From assembly GCF_030548465.1 (NCBI RefSeq), contig NZ_JAUOSF010000005.1, positions 62,001 through 126,000 of the forward strand: DNA of 64,000 nt, given 5' to 3'. The notes under the pieces are model-generated. The model was not told the origin of the DNA, searched no databases, and saw nothing but the letters and a program-made list of their open reading frames with translations. A program made the position numbers and the translations under genes. Source of the stretch: Tamlana sp. 2_MG-2023. GTDB lineage: Bacteria; Bacteroidota; Bacteroidia; Flavobacteriales; Flavobacteriaceae. Shown in pieces: positions 1 to 8,280 of this stretch (position 1 is its first letter; the number at the start of each line of letters is the position of its first letter).

Positions 1-1458
1 CCAACTGCACTTTCAATTGAGGAATTGCTGCAAACAGATAACGGATTTATATTGCTGTCTAATGGTGTGCTTGATGCTTACCAAAAAGTACCAGCAAATG
101 AATTTTTATTAACAGAATTACGTTCCGATAATGTAAGAGCGAACTCTGAAAATGGTAACTACCCTGATTTTAATGCCTATAACATCGATCCTAATAATGG
201 TGATGTATCGACTTATTATTCTAATAATATGTCTACGATAAAGCATGCTAATACTATTATTGATAATCGTTTTTTAGCATCTGAAAGTCAACAATATACT
301 GTAGGTGAGGCTTACTTTATGCGTGCGTTATGTCACTTCAATTTAGTAAGAGCTTATCAAAATGTACCATATATTGATAAGGTTTTAGATGTTTCAGAAG
401 ATGAGGCTGAAGATTATCCGCAATTACCTGAGGCTGATGTTTATGCTAAAATCATTGAGGATTTTAAAACATCTATTGCTTACCTAGATGGTGTTGAATT
501 AAATAGATACCGCCCATCTGCAGGTGCTGCTATTTGTTTAGCGGCAAAGGCTTATTTAAGTCAGCCAAATCCAGATTATACAGAGGCTGAGTTGTTATTG
601 GCTTCAGTAGTTGACAATAATGGAGTTTATGGTTTTGATTTAATTACTAGCGAGAAAGGTAGCAACTCAAATGCCTTACATAATGCTAATTTAATTCAAG
701 ATTATGGATATGTATTCGGTAATGAAATTTCAGGTGGATTTACTGATGGGGTTCCTGATGGTTCTTGGTCAAATAATGATGGCTACGAAATTAATGATGA
801 AGTAATCTTCTCTATTTCTTATGATTTAGCGAGTAGTGATGAATATGTAACTAGTGATAGTGCTTTAGATGAGCAAGTACAAACAGATTCTGAGTCTCAT
901 AGTTTCGCTATGACGCTTCAAGGGCCTTCAAATGGTGTTAATATCGCATCTCTTGATTTCTTAGATTATATGACGCCTGCGTTACAACCAGTTCGTTTTT
1001 ACGCAAGTATTGATGCGATTTCTTATAATCCTTCACTTCCAACTAACGATACCTTTAACGCTAAGTTTCCAACGCCAGGTGAGATTGGAGATAATGACTG
1101 GATTGTATTAAGATATGCTGATGTATTATTACTTTATACTGAAGCGATTTTAGCTGGTGGTAATGATACTCAAGATTCTAGAGCTGTTGATGCCTTTAAT
1201 CAGGTTAGAGAGAGAGCTGGTCTTAATGATGCTGCGAGCATCACTAAGGAGATGTTATTAGAAGAACGTCGTATGGAGTTTGTATACGAAAACCAACGTT
1301 TATACGATTTAATTAGATTTGGAGAGGCTGACCGTGTGTTACAAGAATTTTCTGATAACAATAGTTTGTTTTATACGAGCCCAAAGAAATACTTGCCTTT
1401 TCCTCAGAGAGAGTTAGATAACCTACCAGGTTTCTATAAACAAAATAATGGATACTAA
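1..1458 (+). CDS. SusD-like glycan-binding lipoprotein (5' end outside window)
   Basis: Surface starch-binding-type protein that works with a SusC TonB-dependent channel to capture oligosaccharides at the outer membrane. The reading frame is open from base 1, so the signal peptide, lipobox Cys and N-terminal region lie to the left. A start at position 25 would be an artefact of the window edge. The TPR-like helical segment around 319-357 (MRALCHFNLVRAY) and the block at 1111-1146 (RYADVLLLYTEA), followed by LYDLIRFG, are characteristic of the SusD/RagB family. It is followed at 14 bp by a lipoprotein and then by a PL7 alginate lyase, so alginate oligosaccharides are the likely ligand. The family call is secure; the substrate is inferred from context. 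Confidence 0.95.
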   Translation, partial: PTALSIEELLQTDNGFILLSNGVLDAYQKVPANEFLLTELRSDNVRANSENGNYPDFNAYNIDPNNGDVSTYYSNNMSTIKHANTIIDNRFLASESQQYTVGEAYFMRALCHFNLVRAYQNVPYIDKVLDVSEDEAEDYPQLPEADVYAKIIEDFKTSIAYLDGVELNRYRPSAGAAICLAAKAYLSQPNPDYTEAELLLASVVDNNGVYGFDLITSEKGSNSNALHNANLIQDYGYVFGNEISGGFTDGVPDGSWSNNDGYEINDEVIFSISYDLASSDEYVTSDSALDEQVQTDSESHSFAMTLQGPSNGVNIASLDFLDYMTPALQPVRFYASIDAISYNPSLPTNDTFNAKFPTPGEIGDNDWIVLRYADVLLLYTEAILAGGNDTQDSRAVDAFNQVRERAGLNDAASITKEMLLEERRMEFVYENQRLYDLIRFGEADRVLQEFSDNNSLFYTSPKKYLPFPQRELDNLPGFYKQNNGY

Positions 1459-1471
1459 AACTTATAAGATT

Positions 1472-2677
1472 ATGAAAAACTATTTGTTTAATTTAAAGTA
1501 TGTGGCTGTAGGCGCATTAGTGTCCTTAGCTTCATGTGTGAACGATGACTTACCAGAGGTGGGTGATCTAGAAGATATTACTGGACCAACGCCGTTTTAT
1601 AGCTACAGTGATGTATCGTCTTCGGAATTTGATTGTAATGAAGTTGAGCTTTCGGCTAACTATGATTACTTTTTTCAAGGTGGAACTAATTTAGCTGTTA
1701 ATGGTACGATGTACGATTGGACCATTACAACTGATGAGCCAGGTATTGATGTAGCTGATATTGAATTAATCAATAAAGATTTACCGGTACTTGAGCAGTC
1801 AATCGCTATAGCTGATGCGGCTGTAGTAGGTATTCAATCTGAAATTGATAAAATAGAGTTTAAAATACCTTGTGAAACAGATCCAGCTAAAGCAGCTGTG
1901 ATGCAAGCAGAAGTTGATGCGCTTAAAGTTGATCTTGCTGCTGCTGAGGCTGCACGTACACCTGAAACTATTGCAACGATTGATGCTCTTAATGAGGAAA
2001 TATTAAACTTACCAGCGGCAACATTACAAGATCGTGAATTGATTTTTGGTTTTCCTACTTATGGTGATTATAATGTGGGCTTAAAAGTGACTGATAATTT
2101 AGGGAAATCTACTTCAACTGTAAGTGGTGTAACAGTATTCCAAGCGGTTCCTACAGTTCCAGTGCCTGAAATTGGTGAAGCTGGTTTTGAAGATGCTGAT
2201 TTATTTGATAAATCCGGTGATGGTAGAGATTCATGGAGATCACCTAGCAGTTCTAGATGGGGAAGTGTTTTTCAGATTAATGAGGACAAAAGTGAAGCAG
2301 CTGATCGTTTGCCAGAAGGCGTTCAAGCAGCCAAATTCCCACCAGATGGAACACGTACTGGTTACCAAGAAATTGAAGTAACTCCAGGAGCAACTTATGT
2401 ATTAACGTATTTCAGTACTGTAGATCCTGGTGATAATTACGGTGATATCACGGTTTCTATTATCAATCCTGCTGCTAATAGTTTAGTAGAAGCACAAGAC
2501 CCTGCAAATATCATCGCTTCGAGAACAACAACTAACGAGAATACTACTCAAGATGTTTTCTCAAATAATGCGATCACTTTTGAAGTAGGTGATTTAGAGT
2601 CAGTAATTATCTTACTTACCAATTCACCTGGTACTGAAGGAAGATTAGATGCATTCCAGATATCAGTTAAACAATAA
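1472..2677 (+). CDS. SusE-position surface lipoprotein with PKD-like and carbohydrate-binding-like domains
   Basis: Start taken at 1472 (MKNYLFNLK), because it gives a clean lipoprotein signal peptide ending in LASC with Cys22. The frame is open from 1448, but that extension overlaps the susD stop. An N-terminal Ig/PKD-like domain (about 40-230) is interrupted by an Ala/Glu-rich helical segment at about residues 104-180 with heptad-like spacing. The domain resumes with a segment reading YGDYNVGLKVTDN, as in PKD repeats. The C-terminal 160 residues look like a beta-sandwich ending in LDAFQISVKQ, typical of CBM-like modules. It sits where SusE/F-type glycan-binding proteins sit in PULs. Alginate binding is inferred, and there is no exact family match that I can name. 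Confidence 0.8.
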   Translation: MKNYLFNLKYVAVGALVSLASCVNDDLPEVGDLEDITGPTPFYSYSDVSSSEFDCNEVELSANYDYFFQGGTNLAVNGTMYDWTITTDEPGIDVADIELINKDLPVLEQSIAIADAAVVGIQSEIDKIEFKIPCETDPAKAAVMQAEVDALKVDLAAAEAARTPETIATIDALNEEILNLPAATLQDRELIFGFPTYGDYNVGLKVTDNLGKSTSTVSGVTVFQAVPTVPVPEIGEAGFEDADLFDKSGDGRDSWRSPSSSRWGSVFQINEDKSEAADRLPEGVQAAKFPPDGTRTGYQEIEVTPGATYVLTYFSTVDPGDNYGDITVSIINPAANSLVEAQDPANIIASRTTTNENTTQDVFSNNAITFEVGDLESVIILLTNSPGTEGRLDAFQISVKQ

Positions 2678-2689
2678 AAAAAACTAATT

Positions 2690-4090
2690 ATGAAGATTTA
2701 TAAATTAATTAAAAGTCAACCAAAAAGTAGCTTTGCTTTACTGGTGTTGTTTTTGGGACTCGTGTCATGTTATGATGATGGTTACGAACCATATGAGCCG
2801 CCAACAGGTAATATTAATGGTATTGAACCTAATACTCAGTTTACAACGAGCTTAGATCCTGATAATACTTTGTCGGTTGTATTTAGAAGTTATTCTACTG
2901 ATGCTGCTTCTTATGCATGGGATTTTGGTGATGGTAATACATCAACTGATGCAAACCCTAACTATACTTACGCTGATGGAGGTTTGTATGATGTTAAATT
3001 AACAACCGTAAGTTCAGATGGTTTAACTGCTGTAGATTCTACGCAAGTAGGACCTGTATCTGTAGATTTTGATTTTTCTGTAGTTGATTCAGAAGTGACT
3101 TTTAATAATATGACCTCTGGTGCAGAATCATTAGTTTGGGATTTTGGAGATGGAACTTCTGTTTCATGGGATTCTGAGAATCAAACTGAGCAAGATCCTG
3201 AGTTTAGTCCAGTACATATATATAGCGATGTTGGACCTTTTTATGCGACCTTAACTGTTACTAATTATGTAGGTGATGATTATACGGTAACTGAAGAAAT
3301 TAAGGATTTAGTACTTTCTACTGTACCAGATTTTACTTTTGTAGTCAATAAATTAACTGTAGACTTTACGGATGCTTCACTTCTTGCAACATCTCATTCA
3401 TGGGATTTTGGAGATGGTAATACATCTACCGATTTAAACCCAACGCATACCTATGCTAATAATGGTACTTATGATGTTACTTTAACAACCACAAATGATG
3501 CTGGTGTTTCTAAAAGTAAAACTCAAACAGTACCTGTAGGTGGAATTCAGCCAACCGTTGCTGCTGTAATTGCAAATGGTTCTATTGATGAGTTTACTGC
3601 TTTTAAGGATGATAATAATGATGCATGGGAAACAGATCCGCCAAATTCATTAAAAGATGGTACAGCAAGTCCTTACACATGGGAAAATTCTGGCCTTAAA
3701 TCTTTAGGTAAGAAAGCTGCTGGTATTACGAGTTCAAGTCATACAGGTGATTATGGATTAAAGTTTGATAGTGATGATCGTAGAGCATATCAACCGTTTG
3801 AGGTTGAAGTAGGTGTAGAATATACCATTTCAATGTTTGTGAAAACAGAATCTCCAGATGATTTTACTATTTATATGTTAAACAATGAAGTTCAAGATGA
3901 AACTGATTTAGCAGGTAATAGTGATGAGGTATTTGTTGTTTCAGGTAACACGAATACTTATACTGAATATACTTTCACATTTATTCCTACAACCACTACA
4001 GCTGTTTTTTATGCAGTACCATTTAGTGGAGTAGACGGTTCTACTGAAGTGTATTTAGATGATATTTCAATTGAAACTCCTGGATTTTAG
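2690..4090 (+). CDS. Lipoprotein with three PKD domains and a C-terminal CBM-like module
   Basis: Exported lipoprotein (signal peptide ending LGLVSC) located 12 bp after the preceding lipoprotein gene and presumably cotranscribed with it. Three PKD repeats are visible, each with the WDFGDG signature: about residues 50-120, 125-205 and 215-285. The second carries a longer loop. The last 160 residues resemble a carbohydrate-binding sandwich, with an aromatic-rich stretch and the ending VYLDDISIETPGF found in CBM4/9-like or choice-of-anchor modules. PKD domains usually act as spacers that hold a binding module away from the membrane. The likely role is presenting alginate to the SusCD complex or the PL7 lyase. 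That role is inferred from position. Confidence 0.85.
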   Translation: MKIYKLIKSQPKSSFALLVLFLGLVSCYDDGYEPYEPPTGNINGIEPNTQFTTSLDPDNTLSVVFRSYSTDAASYAWDFGDGNTSTDANPNYTYADGGLYDVKLTTVSSDGLTAVDSTQVGPVSVDFDFSVVDSEVTFNNMTSGAESLVWDFGDGTSVSWDSENQTEQDPEFSPVHIYSDVGPFYATLTVTNYVGDDYTVTEEIKDLVLSTVPDFTFVVNKLTVDFTDASLLATSHSWDFGDGNTSTDLNPTHTYANNGTYDVTLTTTNDAGVSKSKTQTVPVGGIQPTVAAVIANGSIDEFTAFKDDNNDAWETDPPNSLKDGTASPYTWENSGLKSLGKKAAGITSSSHTGDYGLKFDSDDRRAYQPFEVEVGVEYTISMFVKTESPDDFTIYMLNNEVQDETDLAGNSDEVFVVSGNTNTYTEYTFTFIPTTTTAVFYAVPFSGVDGSTEVYLDDISIETPGF

Positions 4091-4126
4091 TAATTAAGCT
4101 AATCCAAAACAATTATTAAAGTATAT

Positions 4127-5050
4127 ATGAGAAATTTTCGAAAAGAAATTTTAGGATTATTGCTTATAGTTTTTATTTCTGTAAATGCTACTTGCCAAGA
4201 TAAGGCAAGTAGCACTACAGATAGTAAAACGAAGACTGAAAAAAAGTCTAAAAAGAAGAAAAAAAGAAGAGGTAAGGTTAGATTGCCGGATATCGATTTG
4301 AGTCATTGGAAAGTAACTTTGCCAGTGCAAAATGAAAAAGGTAAACCCTATGAGATTGATCCTCCTGAAATTTTAGATTTTGCTAGTAATGAAATTGCTA
4401 AACCATATATGTATATTGATTCTACAGATGGCTCGATAGTGTTTCATGCGATGCCAACAAAATCTACAACAAAAAATACTAAGTACACAAGATCTGAACT
4501 TAGAGAACAAATGGTGCCTGGTGAGAACAATGTAAACTGGACTTTTAAGGACGGTGGAAACATGAAAGGAACTATTGCCATGGAAGAAGTTTCTAAGGAT
4601 TCCAATGGCAAATACCACAAAGTTATTATTATGCAAATTCACGGACGTTTATCTAATGAGCAACGTGATTTAATTGGAGAGGATGACAATAATGCGCCTC
4701 CGATGTTAAAAATTTATTGGCATAATGGTAAAGTAAGAGTTAAAACTAAAGTACTTAAAAACATTGCCGCTTCTAACGAAGAAATCCTTCATGAAGATGC
4801 ATGGGATGATGATGAAGGTTTTAATTTCGAACAAGAAGTTGGTTTTAGAAAATTTACATTAGAGGTTAAGATCTCTGAAGGAAAAATGGTTATCGTTTTA
4901 AATGGTAACGAGTATAAGGTTTATGAAGGCATACACATGCAACGTTGGGGTGTGTTTGAAAATTATTTTAAAGCTGGAAACTATTTCCAGTCAAGAGATG
5001 ATGGTGCCTATGCTAAGGTTAAATTTTATGACTTAGAAGTAAGTCATTAA
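4127..5050 (+). CDS. Alginate lyase, polysaccharide lyase family 7
   Basis: Cleaves alginate by beta-elimination, giving oligomers with an unsaturated uronate end. The three PL7 signature blocks are present: RSELR at residues 122-126, QIH at 170-172 and YFKAGNYFQ at 280-288. The first and third supply substrate-binding and catalytic Arg/Tyr residues, and QIH holds the neutralising and catalytic residues. A central Ile in QIH is generally linked with activity on guluronate-containing blocks. The N-terminus has a signal peptide ending in NATCQ, which could be a weak lipobox, and then a very Lys-rich linker (about residues 35-50). Domain length fits the family. It closes the susD operon, 36 bp after the PKD lipoprotein. 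Confidence 0.95.
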   Translation: MRNFRKEILGLLLIVFISVNATCQDKASSTTDSKTKTEKKSKKKKKRRGKVRLPDIDLSHWKVTLPVQNEKGKPYEIDPPEILDFASNEIAKPYMYIDSTDGSIVFHAMPTKSTTKNTKYTRSELREQMVPGENNVNWTFKDGGNMKGTIAMEEVSKDSNGKYHKVIIMQIHGRLSNEQRDLIGEDDNNAPPMLKIYWHNGKVRVKTKVLKNIAASNEEILHEDAWDDDEGFNFEQEVGFRKFTLEVKISEGKMVIVLNGNEYKVYEGIHMQRWGVFENYFKAGNYFQSRDDGAYAKVKFYDLEVSH

Positions 5051-5073
5051 TTCTTTATGTTAAAAATTTAAGA

Positions 5074-5105
5074 TTTGTTTGAGTTATTGTTAAGTGTTAA
5101 TTTTG
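5074..5105 (+). promoter_or_regulatory. Candidate Bacteroidota promoter for the GntR gene
   Basis: TTTG at 5074-5077, a 20-bp spacer and TAATTTTG at 5098-5105 match the -33/-7 consensus TTTG-N19/20-TAnnTTTG. Transcription would start near 5110, leaving a leader of about 110 bases before the regulator. Supported by motif only. Confidence 0.6.
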
Positions 5106-5190
5106 TTTGGATTTTACAATAATGTAGATGTGTAGTAAAATTCAAAAACACAGCCTTTTAAGTGATATGAATTTAAAGGTATTAATAAGT

Positions 5191-5201
5191 TAACCAGGTT
5201 A
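5191..5201. promoter_or_regulatory. Palindrome TAACCAGGTTA, possible GntR/FadR operator
   Basis: An 11-bp palindrome (TAACC, one central base, GGTTA) lies 20 bp before the GntR start and downstream of the predicted transcription start. Its size fits operators of FadR-type regulators and would allow autoregulation. No second copy was noticed upstream of the MFS gene. Binding is inferred. Confidence 0.3.
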
Positions 5202-5220
5202 TTTAAACCCCCATAATAAA

Positions 5221-5937
5221 ATGAAATTAGACGTTTTTACTGTCAATGACAACAACAACAATGCACAAAAGGCTATTATTAGTCAAATTAAAGAATTAAT
5301 AAATTATAAAAATTTAGAACCAGGCGATAAGTTACCATCTGAAAGAATGCTTTCAGAAAAGTTTGGTGTTACTAGAAGTAACATTCGTGATACCATCCAA
5401 AAACTTGAGTTCTATGGTTTATTAAAATCTATTCCACAAAGTGGGACATTCGTGGCAAATATTGGGGTAGTTGCTATGAACGGGATGATAGATGATATAT
5501 TAAGATTAGAATCGCCAGATTTTAAATCACTTGTAGAAACTAGAATATTATTAGAGTTAAAAACAGTGAGCTTAGCTTCGTTGAGAAGAACTGATAATGA
5601 TTTAAAAAATATTGAAGAAGCTCTTGATGCATATGAAGTAAAGGCAAGAAATGGAGAAGATGCGGTTCAAGAGGATTTACTTTTTCATTTAGCCATTGCT
5701 AAAGCCAGTGGAAATGCTACGATGAACATGTTTATGTTAACCATCATACCACAAATTATAATGGACTTTGAGAAGTATCATGTATGTGATAAAGATCAAT
5801 CGGTACAGGGTATTGAAGAACATCGTGGAATTTATAATGCTATAAAAGATCAGAATTCTGCGCAAGCAAGAGAAAAGATGAAGGAACACTTCAACTTTTT
5901 GTATCAGTATTGCTATAGCTCTGAAAGTTCTGATTAA
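5221..5937 (+). CDS. GntR/FadR-family transcriptional regulator
   Basis: DNA-binding repressor or activator, 238 residues. The N-terminal winged helix-turn-helix (about 15-82) contains the GntR signature LEPGDKLPSERMLSEKFGV followed by TRSNIRDTIQKLE. The C-terminal FCD effector domain (about 95-225) has the helical pattern and conserved His residues (FHLAIAKASGN, EEHRGIYNAI) that bind a metal and an organic acid in this family. Relatives in uronate operons respond to uronates or their breakdown products. Its position between the PL7 gene and the uronate transporter suggests it senses an alginate-derived keto acid. The ligand is inferred. Confidence 0.92.
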   Translation: MKLDVFTVNDNNNNAQKAIISQIKELINYKNLEPGDKLPSERMLSEKFGVTRSNIRDTIQKLEFYGLLKSIPQSGTFVANIGVVAMNGMIDDILRLESPDFKSLVETRILLELKTVSLASLRRTDNDLKNIEEALDAYEVKARNGEDAVQEDLLFHLAIAKASGNATMNMFMLTIIPQIIMDFEKYHVCDKDQSVQGIEEHRGIYNAIKDQNSAQAREKMKEHFNFLYQYCYSSESSD

Positions 5938-6108
5938 CAGTGTAATTTCTTTAATCGGAAAGCATAATATATGAGTATTGAAGACACGCTTTGGTAGTTT
6001 GTGTTCATGAAAAATTTTATTAAAGAAGTACAAATTGATATTTGTATATCACATTCCTAACTTATGCAAGTTGTTAAAGGGATTTAATATTTATAAATAA
6101 ATAAGAAT

Positions 6109-7398
6109 ATGAAAGTAAAAGGTTTACGTTGGTTCATTATTGGACTAATTTTTTTGGCAACGGTTATCAATTACATTGATAGAAGTGCTTTAGCAATTAT
6201 GTGGGGTAGTAGTGATCAACCTGATTCTATCTCTGGGTCATTAGGCCTTGATAAAAATGACTATGGTTTAATCTTAAATATCTTTATGGTATTTTATGCA
6301 TTAGGTCAATTATTTTCAGGTAAATTATTTGATAAAGTTGGTACTAGAATCGGTTATGTTATTAGTATTGGTGTTTGGGGATTATCTTCATTTTGTCACT
6401 CTTTAGTTAATGGTTTAGCAGGACTTACATTTTTTAGAAGTACACTTGGTATTTCTGAAGCTGGTAACTGGCCAGGAGGTGTTAAAAGTAATGCGGAATG
6501 GTTTCCAATTAAAGAACGTGCTTTTGCTCAAGGTTTATTTAACGCGGGTGCATCAATTGGTTCTGTAATTGCACCACCATTTATTGCGACATTATTTGTG
6601 GCCTTCGGTTGGAGAACGACTTTTATGGTTATTGGTTCTTTTGGTATCTTATGGATTATTCCATGGTTAATTATTAACAAATCTGGACCTAAAACACACC
6701 CTTGGATTTCAAAAGAAGAACAAAAGTACATTCTAGAAGGTCAGAGTAAAGCTGATCAAGAATCTACGGCTGAAACTAAAGGCTTAAGCTTAGGACAAAT
6801 TTTATCTCATAGAGAATCATGGGCAATTGTTGTTGGTCGTTTTTTCTTAGAACCAATCTGGTGGTTGTTTGTAGGTTGGATGCCTCTTTACTTAGCCGAT
6901 GTTTACGGTTTCGACGTAAAAGAAGTTGGTATGTTTGCATGGGTACCTTATGTTGGTGCTGCTTTAGGTAGTATTGCCGGTGGTTATGTTTCTGGACGAA
7001 TTATTACAAAAACAAATTCTATTGATAAAGGTAGAAAATTAACCATCCTTATTGGTGGAATCATCATGTTCTTAGGATTAGTTGCTACGGTGATGTTTGG
7101 TGATTCACCAGAGCGTTTTGTGGCGATCGTATTCTTTGTATTATTTGGTTTCCAATTTGCTATTGGAAATGTACAAACCTTACCTAGTGATTTGTTTAGT
7201 GGTAAATCTGTAGGTTCATTAGCTGGATTAGCAGGTATGGTTGGTGTGTTTTCTGTAATACTTATGAACTTTTTAGTTCCTATTGTACAAGAGAAATTTT
7301 CATACACCCCAATATTTATTGCGATCGCGGTATTTGTACCACTAGGAATTGGTGCAATTTATTATTTCGCAAGAACCATCAAATCAGTAGAAGAATAA
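6109..7398 (+). CDS. MFS transporter, anion:cation symporter (hexuronate/DEH) type
   Basis: Inner-membrane symporter of 429 residues with about twelve hydrophobic segments. The first segment contains FLATVINYIDRSALAI, the ACS/ExuT-family TM1 signature. GKLFDKVGTR fits the loop 2-3 MFS motif, and the region EAGNWPGGVKSNAEWFP matches hexuronate and glucarate transporters. It lies between the PL7/GntR genes and the dehydrogenase and probably brings monomeric unsaturated uronate (DEH) or a related uronate into the cytoplasm. The 171-bp gap before it suggests its own promoter, though no perfect consensus was seen. Confidence 0.9.
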   Translation: MKVKGLRWFIIGLIFLATVINYIDRSALAIMWGSSDQPDSISGSLGLDKNDYGLILNIFMVFYALGQLFSGKLFDKVGTRIGYVISIGVWGLSSFCHSLVNGLAGLTFFRSTLGISEAGNWPGGVKSNAEWFPIKERAFAQGLFNAGASIGSVIAPPFIATLFVAFGWRTTFMVIGSFGILWIIPWLIINKSGPKTHPWISKEEQKYILEGQSKADQESTAETKGLSLGQILSHRESWAIVVGRFFLEPIWWLFVGWMPLYLADVYGFDVKEVGMFAWVPYVGAALGSIAGGYVSGRIITKTNSIDKGRKLTILIGGIIMFLGLVATVMFGDSPERFVAIVFFVLFGFQFAIGNVQTLPSDLFSGKSVGSLAGLAGMVGVFSVILMNFLVPIVQEKFSYTPIFIAIAVFVPLGIGAIYYFARTIKSVEE

Positions 7399-7431
7399 TT
7401 ATAACTAATTAAAATTTTAAATATAGTAAAA

Positions 7432-8196
7432 ATGGGAAATGTAAAAGATCAAGTAGCTGTTATCACTGGTGCTACTGGAGGAATAGGTTTTGAAGTAGCA
7501 AAGCGTCTTGGTAAAGATGGATATACTGTTGTTTTAAACGGTATTGAAGATGAAGCTGGAGCAAAAAGAGTTGAAGAACTTACTGCTGAAGGTATCACTG
7601 CTGAATACTGGGGATTTGATGTTACTAACGATGAAGCTGTAACTTCTAATATCACTAAAATTGGAGAGAAATTTGGAAAAATTGATGTCCTTGTTAACAA
7701 TGCAGGTGGTTTAGGTGGAAGATCTAGATTTGAAGAAATGACAACTGAATTTTACAGATTTGTTATGGCTTTAAACTTGGATTCTACATTTTTTGCTTCA
7801 AGAGCGGCTATTCCTTTCTTGAAAAAATCTGAAAATGCTTCTATCATTAACTACACTTCTATCGCAGGATGGAATGCTGGTGGACCTGGAGCTGGAGTAT
7901 ATGGTACTTCTAAAGCAGGTGTTCAAGCTATTACAAGAGCTTTAGCTAAAGATTTAGCTGAGTACGGAATTAGAGTTAATGCTGTATCTCCTGGTACAAT
8001 TGATACGCCTTTCCACGCTCAAATTAAATCTACTAAGCCAGAAGTATTTGCTTCTTGGAAGAACAACATCTTATTAGGTGAACTAGGAAAACCAGAAGAA
8101 GTTGCTTCAGTGGTTTCTTTCCTAGCTAGTAAAGATGCTTCATTCTTAACAGCTGAAACTATTCAAGTTACAGGTGGACAAGGATTAGGAATCTAA
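7432..8196 (+). CDS. Short-chain dehydrogenase, probable DEH reductase (KduD/DehR-like)
   Basis: NAD(P)-dependent classical SDR, 254 residues, single domain. The Rossmann cofactor motif TGATGGIG is at residues 12-19, NNAGG follows, and the catalytic triad is Ser143, Tyr157 and Lys161 (YGTSK). In alginate pathways an SDR at this position reduces 4-deoxy-L-erythro-5-hexoseulose uronate to 2-keto-3-deoxy-gluconate, the substrate of the kdgK product downstream. A 3-oxoacyl-ACP reductase-like or KduD role on pectin-derived uronate is the alternative. It lies 33 bp after the MFS gene, so they are cotranscribed, and it ends at a strong terminator. Confidence 0.88.
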   Translation: MGNVKDQVAVITGATGGIGFEVAKRLGKDGYTVVLNGIEDEAGAKRVEELTAEGITAEYWGFDVTNDEAVTSNITKIGEKFGKIDVLVNNAGGLGGRSRFEEMTTEFYRFVMALNLDSTFFASRAAIPFLKKSENASIINYTSIAGWNAGGPGAGVYGTSKAGVQAITRALAKDLAEYGIRVNAVSPGTIDTPFHAQIKSTKPEVFASWKNNILLGELGKPEEVASVVSFLASKDASFLTAETIQVTGGQGLGI

Positions 8197-8213
8197 TTCA
8201 ACAAGATTTATAT

Positions 8214-8251
8214 AAAAAAGGGTTTGTTATTTTAATAACAAACCCTTTTTT
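8214..8251. terminator. Bidirectional intrinsic terminator between the SDR and lacI genes
   Basis: A perfect 12-bp stem (GGGTTTGTTATT and its complement) with a 2-base loop at 8220-8245 is flanked by A6 on the left and a T-run on the right. It can terminate both convergent transcripts. Confidence 0.9.
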
Positions 8252-8280
8252 ATTTATATGATTTTGTAAACTTAAGAAGT

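Noticed and set aside
25-27. TTG as start of the SusD-like gene
   Set aside because: The frame is open to base 1 and the protein lacks its signal peptide; the gene is cut by the window edge.
6984-7307. Minus-strand open frame within the MFS gene, and similar opposite-strand frames elsewhere
   Set aside because: They shadow well-supported genes, show no family motif and have no signal of their own.
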